Shown: positions 7,061 through 14,790 of the stretch, piece after piece
Layout: each line of letters begins with the position of its first letter
Position numbering within the stretch: position 1 is the stretch's first letter
Assembly (NCBI GenBank): GCA_004555265.1
Contig: SFIQ01000023.1
Span: 1-21,313, forward strand
Source: Ruminococcus sp.
GTDB taxonomy: Bacteria > Bacillota > Clostridia > Oscillospirales > Acutalibacteraceae
Reading direction: 5' to 3'
DNA: 21,313 nt
The notes under the pieces: generated by a model
Database searches by the model: none
Seen by the model: only the letters and a program-made list of their open reading frames with translations
Told to the model about the DNA's origin: nothing
Position numbers and translations under genes: made by a program

Positions 7061-7714
7061 TTACCCTGTCAGCCGTTTGCGCATTTCGAGCAGTATGGCG
7101 CGCTCGCGCCGCGATACCTGCACTTGAGAAAGCCCGAGCATTTCGGCGGTTTTCACTTGTGTCAATCCCTGATAATATCGCAATTCAATCAGTTTTCTGT
7201 CCGTGTCGGGGAGGGCTTCGAGCACGGCGCCGAGCGCCAGCCGATTTTGGATTTCCTCCTCGCCCGACGGCACGGGAATATCCGTTTGCCGTTCGTCTTC
7301 GCCGTCAAATTCCGTGAGCGACAAGGGCGGTTTGGCGAGATTTAAAAGTTCCGCCGTCTCATATTCGGAAATGCCCATTTTTTCGGCGATTTCACAAACG
7401 GTCGGGGTGCGGTCCCACTGTGCCGCAAGAGCGTCCTGCACTTTTTGGGCGGCGCGTGCGCGTTCTTTTAAAGTTCGGCTGACTTTTACGGCGCCGCCGT
7501 CGCGGAACAGCCGCCGAATTTCGCCCAAAATCGCCGGCACAGCGTAGGTGGAAAAGGCAAAGCCGAGGGCTTCGTCAAAGCCGTCCGCCGCCTTACAAAG
7601 TCCGATACAACCCGCCGAAAATAAATCGTCATATTCCAGCCCGCGGTTGCGAAACCGGTTGGCGCAGGCGTGGACAAGTCCTAAATTTTCCGCAATTCGC
7701 TCGTCACGCGTCAA
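7061..7714 (-). CDS. sigF: Sporulation sigma factor F (N-terminally short)
   Basis: Forespore-specific RNA polymerase sigma factor (SpoIIAC), held inactive by SpoIIAB. It has region 2 (YDDLFSAGCIGLCKAADGF, AFSTYAVPAILGEIRR, KVSRTLKE), region 3 (TPTVCEIAEKMGIS) and region 4 (LPDTDRKLIELRYYQGLTQVKTAEMLG with the helix SQVQVSRRE). Length is 217 residues against about 255 in Bacillus subtilis. The missing part is the first 35-40 residues, and the reading starts where region 2.1 begins. The start codon is TTG (7714-7712) with GGGGAG (7726-7721) 6 nt upstream. An in-frame stop at 7753-7751 and no other standard start codon exclude a longer form. It overlaps the spoIIAB end by 11 nt, implying translational coupling. 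Identity is secured by operon context. Confidence 0.95.
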   Translation of the reverse strand: MTRDERIAENLGLVHACANRFRNRGLEYDDLFSAGCIGLCKAADGFDEALGFAFSTYAVPAILGEIRRLFRDGGAVKVSRTLKERARAAQKVQDALAAQWDRTPTVCEIAEKMGISEYETAELLNLAKPPLSLTEFDGEDERQTDIPVPSGEEEIQNRLALGAVLEALPDTDRKLIELRYYQGLTQVKTAEMLGLSQVQVSRRERAILLEMRKRLTG

Positions 7715-8150
7715 AGCTTGCTCCCCTGCCCCGTATCCGTTTTTGCAGTGTCACCGTGGTGCCTGCGCCGACGGCGGAACGCACCCGCACGCGGTCGCAA
7801 AAGCTCTCCATCACCGAAAAGCCCAAGCCCGCGCGGTCGCCGCCGAGGGTGGTGAACAGCGGCTCGCGCGCTTTTTTGACATCTGCAATCCCGCAACCGC
7901 GGTCACGCACGGTAATCTGCACCACGCCGTTTTCGAGAATTTTAACGGTTATGTAAATTTTGCCCACCGCGTCCTTGTAAGCGTGCACAATGCAGTTGGT
8001 CACCGCTTCACTCACGGCGGTTTTGATGTCGTTTAGCTCCTCTACGGTCGGGTCAAGGCTTGCCGCAAAGGCGGAAACCGCCACGCGCGCATATGCTTCA
8101 TTGACGGAACGGCTTTCGATTTGCAGTTTCATCTCATTTTGCACTTGCAT
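7704..8150 (-). CDS. spoIIAB: Anti-sigma F factor / serine kinase SpoIIAB
   Basis: 148 residues. This GHKL-family kinase binds sigma-F and also phosphorylates SpoIIAA, setting when sigma-F is released in the forespore. Visible ATP-site motifs are the N box SEAVTNCIVHAY (Glu and Asn for Mg-ATP), the G1 box RDRGCGIAD and the G2 box GGDRAGLGFSVMESF. The start is ATG 8150, giving MQVQNEMKL, which lines up with MKNEMHLEF of the B. subtilis protein. GAGGGG lies 10 nt upstream, and length matches the usual 146. It overlaps the 3' end of spoIIAA by 17 nt and the start of sigF by 11 nt, so the three genes are one translationally coupled operon. Confidence 0.96.
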   Translation of the reverse strand: MQVQNEMKLQIESRSVNEAYARVAVSAFAASLDPTVEELNDIKTAVSEAVTNCIVHAYKDAVGKIYITVKILENGVVQITVRDRGCGIADVKKAREPLFTTLGGDRAGLGFSVMESFCDRVRVRSAVGAGTTVTLQKRIRGRGASFDA

Positions 8151-8478
8151 GGTTCTCGCTCCCCTCTTTTCCTTTTTTGAGTACGGCAATTTTCTCAATG
8201 CCCGCAAGGCGCATCACTTTGTAAGCGTGCGGGGATAAATTGCGCAGTTCCAGCGTACAGCCGAACGCCTGCAACAACTTATAGCGCCCCATGACAAGCC
8301 CGATGCCGGAGCTGTCCATAAAGCTGACGCCGCCGAAATCCAAAACGGCGTGTTCGGGCTGAAATGCCGCGGCGAATTCGTCAATTTTATCACGCACACC
8401 GCCTGCGTTGTGGTGGTCAAGCTCACCCTCCAAATACACAAGCATAGTGGTTCCCTGCGTTTCGATTGCGGTATGCAT
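8134..8478 (-). CDS. spoIIAA: Anti-anti-sigma F factor SpoIIAA
   Basis: 114-residue STAS-domain protein. When unphosphorylated it binds SpoIIAB and frees sigma-F; SpoIIAB phosphorylates it and SpoIIE removes the phosphate. The STAS signature is VLDFGGVSFMDSSGIGLVMGRY, with Ser56 of the DSSG motif the likely phosphorylation site (Ser58 in B. subtilis). The frame is open upstream to 8886, but the start is ATG 8478: AGGAGG (8491-8486) lies 7 nt before it and MHTAIETQGTTMLVYLEGELDHH matches the family N-terminus. It is first in the spoIIA operon and divergent from feoA. The upstream 130 bp holds only a weak TACAAT (8514-8509) without a good -35, and I see no clear sigma-H site. Confidence 0.95.
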   Translation of the reverse strand: MHTAIETQGTTMLVYLEGELDHHNAGGVRDKIDEFAAAFQPEHAVLDFGGVSFMDSSGIGLVMGRYKLLQAFGCTLELRNLSPHAYKVMRLAGIEKIAVLKKGKEGSENHASAK

Positions 8479-8610
8479 CAAACGGCCTCCTTTCAGAATG
8501 TGGTTTCTATTGTAGCGGACAAGCCTTAAAAAATTTGTTGAAACGCGGAACACCGAACGGAATTTTCGATATACTGACAGTGAGCAAAAATATCCGTTTG
8601 GGGGCAAGGT

Positions 8611-8859
8611 ATGAAACGAAATTACAAAAGAATGTCCACCCTGAAAGTCGGTGAAACCGCCACGGTACAATGTATTGCCGAAAACGCCGCCCTGCGCCGC
8701 CGCCTGCGGGAATTGGGGCTTTGTGACGGGGCAAAGGTCACCTGCACCTTCCAGGGCGCGCATCGAGATATAGCCGTATACAAAATCTGCGGGGCGCAAA
8801 TTGCCGTGCGCGACTGCGACGCCCAACATGTGTGGGTACTTGCGGAGGTGGCGGAATGA
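8611..8859 (+). CDS. feoA: Ferrous iron transport protein A
   Basis: 82-residue cytosolic SH3-like protein that supports FeoB. Seen in the sequence: the N-terminal STLKVGETATV strand, then RRRLRELGLCDGAKV (the family RRLxxLGxxxGxxV motif), then the C-terminal ICGAQIAVRDCDAQHVWV strands. The start is ATG 8611 with GGGGG about 6 nt upstream; an internal ATG at 8632 is possible but lacks as good a site. The stop TGA overlaps the feoB start in an ATGA arrangement, so the genes are coupled. A TATACT at 8570-8575 could be a -10 box, but no matching -35 or Fur/DtxR-type box is evident. Confidence 0.93.
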   Translation: MKRNYKRMSTLKVGETATVQCIAENAALRRRLRELGLCDGAKVTCTFQGAHRDIAVYKICGAQIAVRDCDAQHVWVLAEVAE

Positions 8860-10973
8860 ACACGGCTGATATGCCCTTAAAGGCAAACAAAACCATTGCG
8901 CTTGCGGGCAATCCGAATGTCGGGAAAAGCACGGTGTTTAATGCGCTGACGGGAATGCACCAGCACACGGGGAATTGGGCGGGCAAAACCGTTGGCAATG
9001 CGTTCGGCAGCTACCGCTTTGAGAACCGACAGTATACGCTTGTGGACTTACCGGGTACATATTCCCTGTTTGCACACTCCAAAGAGGAGGAATTTGCAGG
9101 CGAATACATCACCGCGGGGAAAAGCGACGCGGTGGCGGTGGTCTGTGACGCCACCTGCCTTGCGCGCAGCTTGCATTTGGTTTTGCAAATCGCCGAGCGC
9201 ACGCCGAATGTACTTGTCTGTGTCAATTTGATGGACGAAGCCAAACGCCACGGCTTGGAAATTGATTTAGAGGAGCTTTCTTTGCGGCTTTCCCTGCCGG
9301 TGGTGGGGTTGAGTGCGCGTTCAGGCAAAGGGCTTTCGGAATTTCGCACAGCCGCCGCCGAAATTTGTAAAACGCCGCGTGAGGAAGCGTTTTATGTGGA
9401 ATATCCTGCCGCCGTAGAAGCGTCTATTCTACAACTGGAAGGCATTTTTGCAGGCAGTGCCGAAAAACTGCCGCTGTCGGCGCGCGCGCTCGCTTTGGAA
9501 CTGTTGCAGGATGAAACGGGCACCGTACAACTTTGCCGCAAGCACTTCGGGACGGATTTATATGCTCATCCGCAAACCGTCGCGGCAGTTGCCCGCGTCT
9601 TTGCGGAATTACGGGAAAAAGGCTTTGACAAAATCCGTTTGGAAGATACTTTTTCGGGCAGTATTGACCGCGCCGCCAAGGATATTGCCGACAGCGCCGT
9701 GACGGAAAGCCCCAAAAAAAGAAAGCGCGTACAAGACGCGCTCGACAGGCTGTTTTTGGAACGAAAAACCGGTGTTCCGATTATGCTGTTGTTATTGCTT
9801 TTGGTATTTTGGATTACGATTGTCGGCGCCAACTATCCGTCCGAAGCGCTCTCCGCCCTGCTGTTCCGCATTCAGGATTATTTACTGCTGTTTTGCGACA
9901 AAATCGGCGTTTCGCCGTGGCTGCGGGATATGCTGGTGCTCGGTATGTACCGCGTGCTCGCGTGGGTGGTGGCGGTGATGCTCCCGCCGATGGCGATTTT
10001 CTTTCCGCTGTTCACCTTATTGGAAGATTTCGGATATTTGCCGCGCGTCGCGTTTCATTTGGACCACCAATTCCGCAAAGCCGACACCTGCGGCAAACAG
10101 GCGCTGACGATGTGTATGGGGTTTGGGTGCAACGCTGTGGGCGTAACGGGCTGCCGCATTATCGACTCGCCGCGTGAACGGTTGGTGGCAATGCTCACCA
10201 ACAGCCTTGTCCCCTGCAACGGACGGTTTCCGACGCTGATTTCCATTATTACGATGTTTTTCCTCGGCGCGGCAAGCGGCTTTGCGGCTTCGGCGCTTTC
10301 AAGCCTTTTGTTGACAGTAACCATTGTTTTTTCGGTATTTTGCACCTTTGCGATTTCCAAATTTCTCACCACAACGGTACTGCGCGGGGTGCCCTCTGCC
10401 TTTACGCTGGAATTGCCGCCCTACCGCCGCCCGCAGGTCTTAAAAGTCATTGTCCGCTCGGTATTTGACCGCACGCTGTTCGTTTTGGGGCGCGCGGTGT
10501 CCGTTGCCGCCCCCGCCGGTTTGGTCATTTGGCTGTTTGCCAATCTGCACATCGGCGACAACACCCTTTTGCAAATCTGCGCCGATTTTTTAGACCCGTT
10601 CGCCCGCCTTTTGGGATTCGACGGCGTGGTGCTTTTGGCATTTATTTTAGGTATGCCCGCCAACGAAATCGTTTTCCCGATTATCATTATGGCGTATATG
10701 TCTTCGGGCAGTATTTTGGAGTTCGACACGCTCCAAGAACTTCGCACCCTTCTCGTCGCAAACGGTTGGACGACCGCTACCGCCATTTCCGTCATGCTGT
10801 TTTCGCTTTTGCACTGGCCGTGTGCCACCACGCTTTTGACGATAAAAAAAGAAACGAAGTCCGTCAAGTGGACGCTCGTTTCCCTGTTTTTACCGACCGC
10901 TGTCGGGATTTGCACCTGTATGGCATTTAACGGGATTGTAAGGTTGGTTTCTTTTTTGTGTGAAGTTTTATAA
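8856..10973 (+). CDS. feoB: Ferrous iron transporter B
   Basis: 705-residue membrane Fe(II) transporter with an N-terminal G domain. GTPase motifs are G1 GNPNVGKST (residues 18-26), G2 Thr45, G3 DLPG (64-67), G4 NLMD (124-127) and G5 near SAR (153). A helical GDI-like spacer follows. The membrane domain starts about residue 308 and includes the LPPMAIFFPLFTLLEDFGYLPRVAF segment, the GCNAVGVTGCRIIDSPRE motif and the C-terminal gate region GMPANEIVFP. Length is typical of the family. The start ATG 8856 overlaps the feoA stop and has GGAGG (8844-8848) 7 nt upstream; an in-frame earlier start at 8832 lies inside feoA and is not needed. No terminator follows. Iron repression is expected of the family but no operator is recognised. 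Confidence 0.97.
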   Translation: MNTADMPLKANKTIALAGNPNVGKSTVFNALTGMHQHTGNWAGKTVGNAFGSYRFENRQYTLVDLPGTYSLFAHSKEEEFAGEYITAGKSDAVAVVCDATCLARSLHLVLQIAERTPNVLVCVNLMDEAKRHGLEIDLEELSLRLSLPVVGLSARSGKGLSEFRTAAAEICKTPREEAFYVEYPAAVEASILQLEGIFAGSAEKLPLSARALALELLQDETGTVQLCRKHFGTDLYAHPQTVAAVARVFAELREKGFDKIRLEDTFSGSIDRAAKDIADSAVTESPKKRKRVQDALDRLFLERKTGVPIMLLLLLLVFWITIVGANYPSEALSALLFRIQDYLLLFCDKIGVSPWLRDMLVLGMYRVLAWVVAVMLPPMAIFFPLFTLLEDFGYLPRVAFHLDHQFRKADTCGKQALTMCMGFGCNAVGVTGCRIIDSPRERLVAMLTNSLVPCNGRFPTLISIITMFFLGAASGFAASALSSLLLTVTIVFSVFCTFAISKFLTTTVLRGVPSAFTLELPPYRRPQVLKVIVRSVFDRTLFVLGRAVSVAAPAGLVIWLFANLHIGDNTLLQICADFLDPFARLLGFDGVVLLAFILGMPANEIVFPIIIMAYMSSGSILEFDTLQELRTLLVANGWTTATAISVMLFSLLHWPCATTLLTIKKETKSVKWTLVSLFLPTAVGICTCMAFNGIVRLVSFLCEVL

Positions 10974-10990
10974 CTTTACACAAAACACCC

Positions 10991-11019
10991 TTGCATTTTT
11001 TACCGGAGTTCTGTATACT
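10991..11019 (+). promoter_or_regulatory. Sigma-A promoter of the HAD hydrolase gene
   Basis: -35 TTGCAT (10991-10996), 17-nt spacer, -10 TATACT (11014-11019), 20 nt before the start codon. It starts only 18 nt past the feoB stop, so the HAD gene can be expressed alone as well as by read-through. Confidence 0.72.
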
Positions 11020-11039
11020 GTTCTGCATAGGAGGACAGT

Positions 11040-11642
11040 ATGGAACTGGATATTTACGATTTTGACAAAACCGTTGTGCCGTTTGACTCAGGCTCAACAT
11101 TCCTGATATTTTGCTTTTTGCACTACCCATATTTGTTACTTTTGCTGCCGTATTACGCGGTGATGGGTTTGCTGTTGGGGCTGCATCTTGTTTCGCTTGC
11201 ACAGTTTAAAAAGCATATTTTTCTGTTTGTGCGGTTTGTGCCCTTAAAAAAAGCAGTCAACGCGTTTTGGGATAAGCACGAAAAAGATGTTTTCCCGTGG
11301 TTTTTGCCCGAAAACCGCGCGCGGTACACCGTGGTCATCAGCGCAAGTCCCGATTTTTTGCTGACGGAAATTGCCGAGCGCTTAAAAATTGACACCCTGC
11401 TGTGCACGCGCCACGACCCGAAAACCGGCACACTGTTCTATGAAAATTGCCGTGGAGAAGAAAAGGTGCGGCGTTTTTACGAGGTGTTCCCCACGGGCAC
11501 TGAGGTGCAATGTGTGTATTCCGACAGTTACCGCCATGACCGCCCGATTTTTTCGTTGGGCAAGCGGTGTTTTCATATTGAAAAGGACGGCACAAGAACA
11601 GAATTTACATACAGCGAACAGTACGGTGAGAAACAAAATTGA
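11040..11642 (+). CDS. HAD-superfamily (subfamily IB) hydrolase, phosphatase-like
   Basis: 200 residues. HAD motifs are visible: motif I DFDKT (residues 7-11, Asp7 the nucleophile and Asp9 the acid/base), motif II in VVISASPDFL, a Lys in EEKVRRF fitting motif III, and motif IV DSYRHDRP. This order matches subfamily IB phosphatases (SerB-like and phospholipid head-group phosphatases). The cap holds a hydrophobic stretch (FLIFCFLHYPYLLLLLPYYAVMG region, about 22-50) that may touch the membrane. The start ATG 11040 has AGGAGG 5 nt upstream. It has its own promoter after feoB and a strong terminator after it. Substrate unknown; I would not transfer a serB or pgpP name. Confidence 0.85.
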   Translation: MELDIYDFDKTVVPFDSGSTFLIFCFLHYPYLLLLLPYYAVMGLLLGLHLVSLAQFKKHIFLFVRFVPLKKAVNAFWDKHEKDVFPWFLPENRARYTVVISASPDFLLTEIAERLKIDTLLCTRHDPKTGTLFYENCRGEEKVRRFYEVFPTGTEVQCVYSDSYRHDRPIFSLGKRCFHIEKDGTRTEFTYSEQYGEKQN

Positions 11643-11670
11643 AAAAAACAGAACACAGAATCATAAAAAT

Positions 11671-11712
11671 CGCCCCGCGAAAGAGCACACATTCTTTCGC
11701 GGGGCGTTGATT
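11671..11712 (+). terminator. Terminator after the HAD gene
   Basis: A perfect 14-bp stem, CGCCCCGCGAAAGA (11671-11684) with TCTTTCGCGGGGCG (11693-11706), loop GCACACAT, followed by TTGATTTT. Confidence 0.85.
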
Positions 11713-11724
11713 TTGATGTAGAAT

Positions 11725-12250
11725 AAATTTTTATTTAGCGGCGTAGCCGCAATCCTTATATTCCTCCCTCTTAGAGGGTCGACTCCCTCACAGTGTGAGG
11801 GAGACCGCCGCCGTCAGCGGGTGGCGCGCGCAAAGCGCGTGACGGAGGGAGATTGTAGAGCTTTTCTCTCATTTCTTGAAAGCCGGATGGAGAGAAACAG
11901 TTGTAGGGGTCGGCGTCCTCGACGACCCGTTGTAGGGGCGGGTCTCCGTGCCCGCCCGTGCATTTGATGTGACTTTGCGGAACGACACTTAGGTCGTTCC
12001 CTACAATTCGTAGGGGTGAACTGTGTTCGCCCGACAAAATGCGATGTCATTTCGCGGAACGGTCAAGACCGTTCCCTACGCACGAAATAAAATTTTCAGG
12101 GTAGGGCGGGGGCTTGCCCCCGCCGTAGGGTTTGATGTGAATTGGCGGCGGGAGCAAGCCCCCGCCCTACTCTGTAAATGCATTTCGTACGCAGACCGCA
12201 AAAAAGATGTAATTTATTGCGGGTCGTCGAGGACGCCGACCCCTACGCTA
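11725..12250. repeat. Intergenic cluster of short palindromic repeats (copy 2)
   Basis: About 525 bp between convergent genes, with no credible ORF. It holds several structured pieces: CTCCCTCAC/GTGAGGGAG (11783-11803, 9 bp); a perfect 26-bp inverted repeat, 11903-11928 against 12221-12246; the 24-mer 12010-12033, shared with 5519-5542; and a 17-bp inverted pair, 12101-12117 against 12154-12170. The block 12086-12125 recurs at 14492-14531 with 39 of 40 bases, and the 15-mer at 11838-11852 is found inverted at 14602-14616. The pattern is of a mosaic of mobile or amplified short repeats without coding capacity. Confidence 0.8.
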
Positions 12251-12277
12251 AATAAAAAATTTCCATTCGAGAGGATA

Positions 12278-12327
12278 GAAAAACCGCACAAAGCAAATCG
12301 ACAATTTGCACCGTGTCACACGCGGTG
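12278..12327 (-). terminator. Possible terminator after htpG
   Basis: Directly past the htpG stop on the minus strand, ACCGCG and later GCGGTTTTT can pair around an inner GCAAAT/ATTTGC hairpin, ending in T5. The fold is bipartite and was made by hand, so support is modest. Confidence 0.4.
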
Positions 12328-12328
12328 G

Positions 12329-14221
12329 TTACTGCATCAGCGCGCAAACGGCGTTGGAGAACGCTACCGGGTCTTCGACGGACAAGCCCTCAATCAAGCG
12401 TGCCTGATTATAGAGCAAATCAGCATACTGTTTCACCTTGTCGGTATCGCCCGCAGCAAACGCCTTTGTCAGCGCTGCAAACACGGGGTGTTCCCCGTTG
12501 ATTTCCAACACTTTTTCCGCTTTGGGCGCGTTTTCGGCGTTGGGCATACTGTCAAGCACCTTTTCCATTTCAATCGACACCGCGCCTTTGCTGGAAAGGC
12601 AAACAGGGTGCGATTTCAGTTTCGAGGACAAGACCACTGCGCTGACTTTCCCGTCGAGCGCCTCACCCATACAAGCGAACAAATCCTTGTTCTGCTCGGC
12701 TTTTTCCTCGATTTCTTTCTTTTCTTCCTCGGTTTCCAACCCCAAATCGCCGCCGGAAATCGAACGGAACTCTTTTTTGTCGTACGCGTGCAAGATCTGC
12801 ATTAAGAATTCGTCTACATCGTCCGTCAGGCACAGTAAATCGTAGCCTTTGTCGAGCACGGTTTCCGCCTGCGGCAGATGCGCGAGTTTTTCGGCGCTTT
12901 CGCCGGCGGCGTAATAAATATATTTCTGCGCCTCAGGCATGGCGTCGCGGTATTCTTTTAAGGTGCACAGTTTCGAGTCGGACGCGCGCGTGAATAAGAG
13001 GAGATTTTCGAGCAAATCCCGTTCGCCGCCGAAAGAACTGTACAGCGCATATTTCAGTTGCAAACCAAACGATTTCCAGAATTTCTCATAGGCTTCGCGG
13101 TCGTTTGTCAACATCTCCTCTAATTCTTTTTTGATTTTCTTTTCGAGCGCGCGGGCAATAATTTTGAGTTGTCTGTCCTGTTGGAGCATCTCACGCGAAA
13201 TGTTCAAGGACAAATCCTCGGAGTCCACCACACCTTTGACAAAACTGAAACAGTCGGGCAACAAGTCGGCGCACTTGTCCATAATTTTGACGCCGCTGCA
13301 ATAGAGCGCCAAGCCCTTTTCAAAGTTTTTGGAATAGTAGTTGTAATCCGCCTTTTCGGGGATATACAACAGCGCCTGATAGCAGGAAGTGCCCTCTGCC
13401 TTTTGGTGAATGACGCGCAGGGGCTTGTCATAGGAGAAGAATTTTTCATTGTAAAATTTATTGTATTCTTCCTCGGTGATTTCGCTTTTGTTCTTCTTCC
13501 AAAGCGGTACCATGCTGTTAACGGTTTCGTGCTCGGTATAGGTTTCGTATTCCCCCTCTTCTCCGCCTTCTTTCGGGCGGGAGTGCTCCATATCCATTTG
13601 AATCGGGAAACGGATATAGTCGGAATACTTTTTCACAAGCGCGGAAATCGTGTATGTTTCCAAATATTTGTCATAATCCGCTTCTTCGGTGCTGGGTTTT
13701 AAATGCAGGGTGATGTCCGTGCCGACCGTTTCCTTTTCAGCGGGCGTCACGGTGTAGCCGTCCAAACCGTTGGACGCCCAGCAGAACGCCGCGTCCGTGC
13801 CGTAAGCCTTACTGACTACCTCCACGCGGTCTGCCACCATAAATGCGGCATAAAATCCCACGCCGAATTGCCCGATGATGTCCACATCGTGCCCATCGGT
13901 TTCATTTTCTTTGGAGAACTGCAACGAACCGCTTTTGGCGATTGTGCCGAGGTTTTTGTCCAGTTCCTCCTCGGTCATACCGATGCCGTTGTCGGAAATT
14001 TTCAACAGGCGGTGTTCCTTGTCAATCGAAATATCGATTTTGAAATCCTCACGCGAAAGCCCGACGCTCTCGTCGGTCAGCGATTTAAAATACAGCTTGT
14101 CAATCGCGTCACTCGCGTTGGAAATCAATTCCCGCAGGAAAATTTCCTGATTGGTGTAAATCGAATTGATCATCAAATCCAGCATGCGCTTGGATTCGGT
14201 TTTAAACTGCTTTTTAGCCAT
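12329..14221 (-). CDS. htpG: Hsp90-family molecular chaperone HtpG
   Basis: 630-residue cytosolic ATP-dependent chaperone, acting as a dimer. N-terminal GHKL ATP-site motifs are ELISNASDAIDKLY, KISDNGIGMTEEEL and GQFGVGFYAAFMVADRVEV. The middle domain includes FKILNISREMLQQ-type text (here DLSLNISREMLQQDRQLK), and a C-terminal dimerisation domain ends the protein. Length matches bacterial HtpG (about 620-630). The start is ATG 14221 with GGAGGC 9 nt upstream. A sigma-A promoter and a perfect CIRCE element precede it, so it should belong to the HrcA heat-shock regulon here. It stands alone between two repeat-rich intergenic regions. Confidence 0.97.
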   Translation of the reverse strand: MAKKQFKTESKRMLDLMINSIYTNQEIFLRELISNASDAIDKLYFKSLTDESVGLSREDFKIDISIDKEHRLLKISDNGIGMTEEELDKNLGTIAKSGSLQFSKENETDGHDVDIIGQFGVGFYAAFMVADRVEVVSKAYGTDAAFCWASNGLDGYTVTPAEKETVGTDITLHLKPSTEEADYDKYLETYTISALVKKYSDYIRFPIQMDMEHSRPKEGGEEGEYETYTEHETVNSMVPLWKKNKSEITEEEYNKFYNEKFFSYDKPLRVIHQKAEGTSCYQALLYIPEKADYNYYSKNFEKGLALYCSGVKIMDKCADLLPDCFSFVKGVVDSEDLSLNISREMLQQDRQLKIIARALEKKIKKELEEMLTNDREAYEKFWKSFGLQLKYALYSSFGGERDLLENLLLFTRASDSKLCTLKEYRDAMPEAQKYIYYAAGESAEKLAHLPQAETVLDKGYDLLCLTDDVDEFLMQILHAYDKKEFRSISGGDLGLETEEEKKEIEEKAEQNKDLFACMGEALDGKVSAVVLSSKLKSHPVCLSSKGAVSIEMEKVLDSMPNAENAPKAEKVLEINGEHPVFAALTKAFAAGDTDKVKQYADLLYNQARLIEGLSVEDPVAFSNAVCALMQ

Positions 14222-14243
14222 TTTTTGTACGCCTCCGATTGTT

Positions 14244-14270
14244 TTAGCACTCTTGACTTCCGAGTGCTAA
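14244..14270. promoter_or_regulatory. CIRCE operator (HrcA binding site) of htpG
   Basis: TTAGCACTC-N9-GAGTGCTAA, a perfect match to the CIRCE consensus with the standard 9-nt spacer. It begins 5 nt downstream of the -10 box, covering the transcription start and early leader, the usual place for HrcA repression. Confidence 0.97.
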
Positions 14271-14275
14271 AACTA

Positions 14276-14304
14276 ACTATACACCTGTTTTTCCCATTTT
14301 GCAA
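14276..14304 (-). promoter_or_regulatory. Sigma-A promoter of htpG
   Basis: On the minus strand, -35 TTGCAA (14304-14299), 17-nt spacer, -10 TATAGT (14281-14276), immediately upstream of CIRCE. Confidence 0.78.
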
Positions 14305-14489
14305 GCGGACGAGCGGAAAAAGTTTTTAACGATTTGTAAATATTTCCAAAAAAATCATCATTTCGGCTCTGCAATGTGCATTTTGAGCGTTTTTGTCTTT
14401 CCGAAAGCCGGTAAAGACTCACATTTTAGGATTTTGGAACGCTGAACAAAATGAAGCTTGTCAAATTGGGGTTTGTAGAGATGTTCAAC

Positions 14490-14785
14490 GGAATAAAATT
14501 TTCAGGGTAGGGCGGGGGCTTGCTCCCGCCGTTTCCGCCCCCTCTGATGAGGGGGCTGTCAAATGCGCAGCATTTGACTGGGGGAGAGATTTTTTCATTT
14601 CTCTCCCTCCGTCACGCCTTACGGCGTGCCACCTCCCTCTGAGAGGGAGGGGATACGGGGCGCCGAGCTACGATTCGTAGGGAATAATCGAAGACGCGTT
14701 CCGCAAAATTACATCAAAATCTACGGGCGGGCGTGGAAACCCGCCCCTACAACGGGACGACCTCGCCCGCCCGTGGATTTTGGTA
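14490..14785. repeat. Intergenic cluster of short palindromic repeats (copy 3)
   Basis: Non-coding stretch between the htpG promoter and the 3' end of the membrane-protein gene. 14492-14531 repeats 12086-12125 (39 of 40). 14602-14616 is an inverted copy of 11838-11852. 14632-14650 is a perfect 9-1-9 palindrome CCTCCCTCT/AGAGGGAGG. 14716-14733 and 14764-14781 form an 18-bp inverted repeat with one mismatch. From about 14305 to 14490 I see nothing recognisable. Confidence 0.8.
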
Positions 14786-14790
14786 TGCTT

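Noticed and set aside
8538..8575. feoAB promoter TTGAAA...TATACT
   Set aside because: The spacing is 26 nt, too long for sigma-A; left unannotated.
8479..8886. N-terminal extension of SpoIIAA to 8886
   Set aside because: Overlaps feoA on the other strand and adds residues unlike the STAS family; ATG 8478 is supported by AGGAGG.
11725..12250. CRISPR array
   Set aside because: The repeats are irregular, of different lengths and in both orientations, with no constant spacer and no cas genes nearby.
12023..12805. 260-residue plus-strand reading frame
   Set aside because: Its first part is the repeat cluster and the rest is antisense to htpG; no ribosome binding site or recognisable domain.
14393..14680. 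95-residue plus-strand reading frame sharing the peptide NKIFRVGRGLAPAV with the frame at 12023
   Set aside because: The shared peptide is just the translated 40-bp DNA repeat (12086-12125 / 14492-14531), not a protein family.
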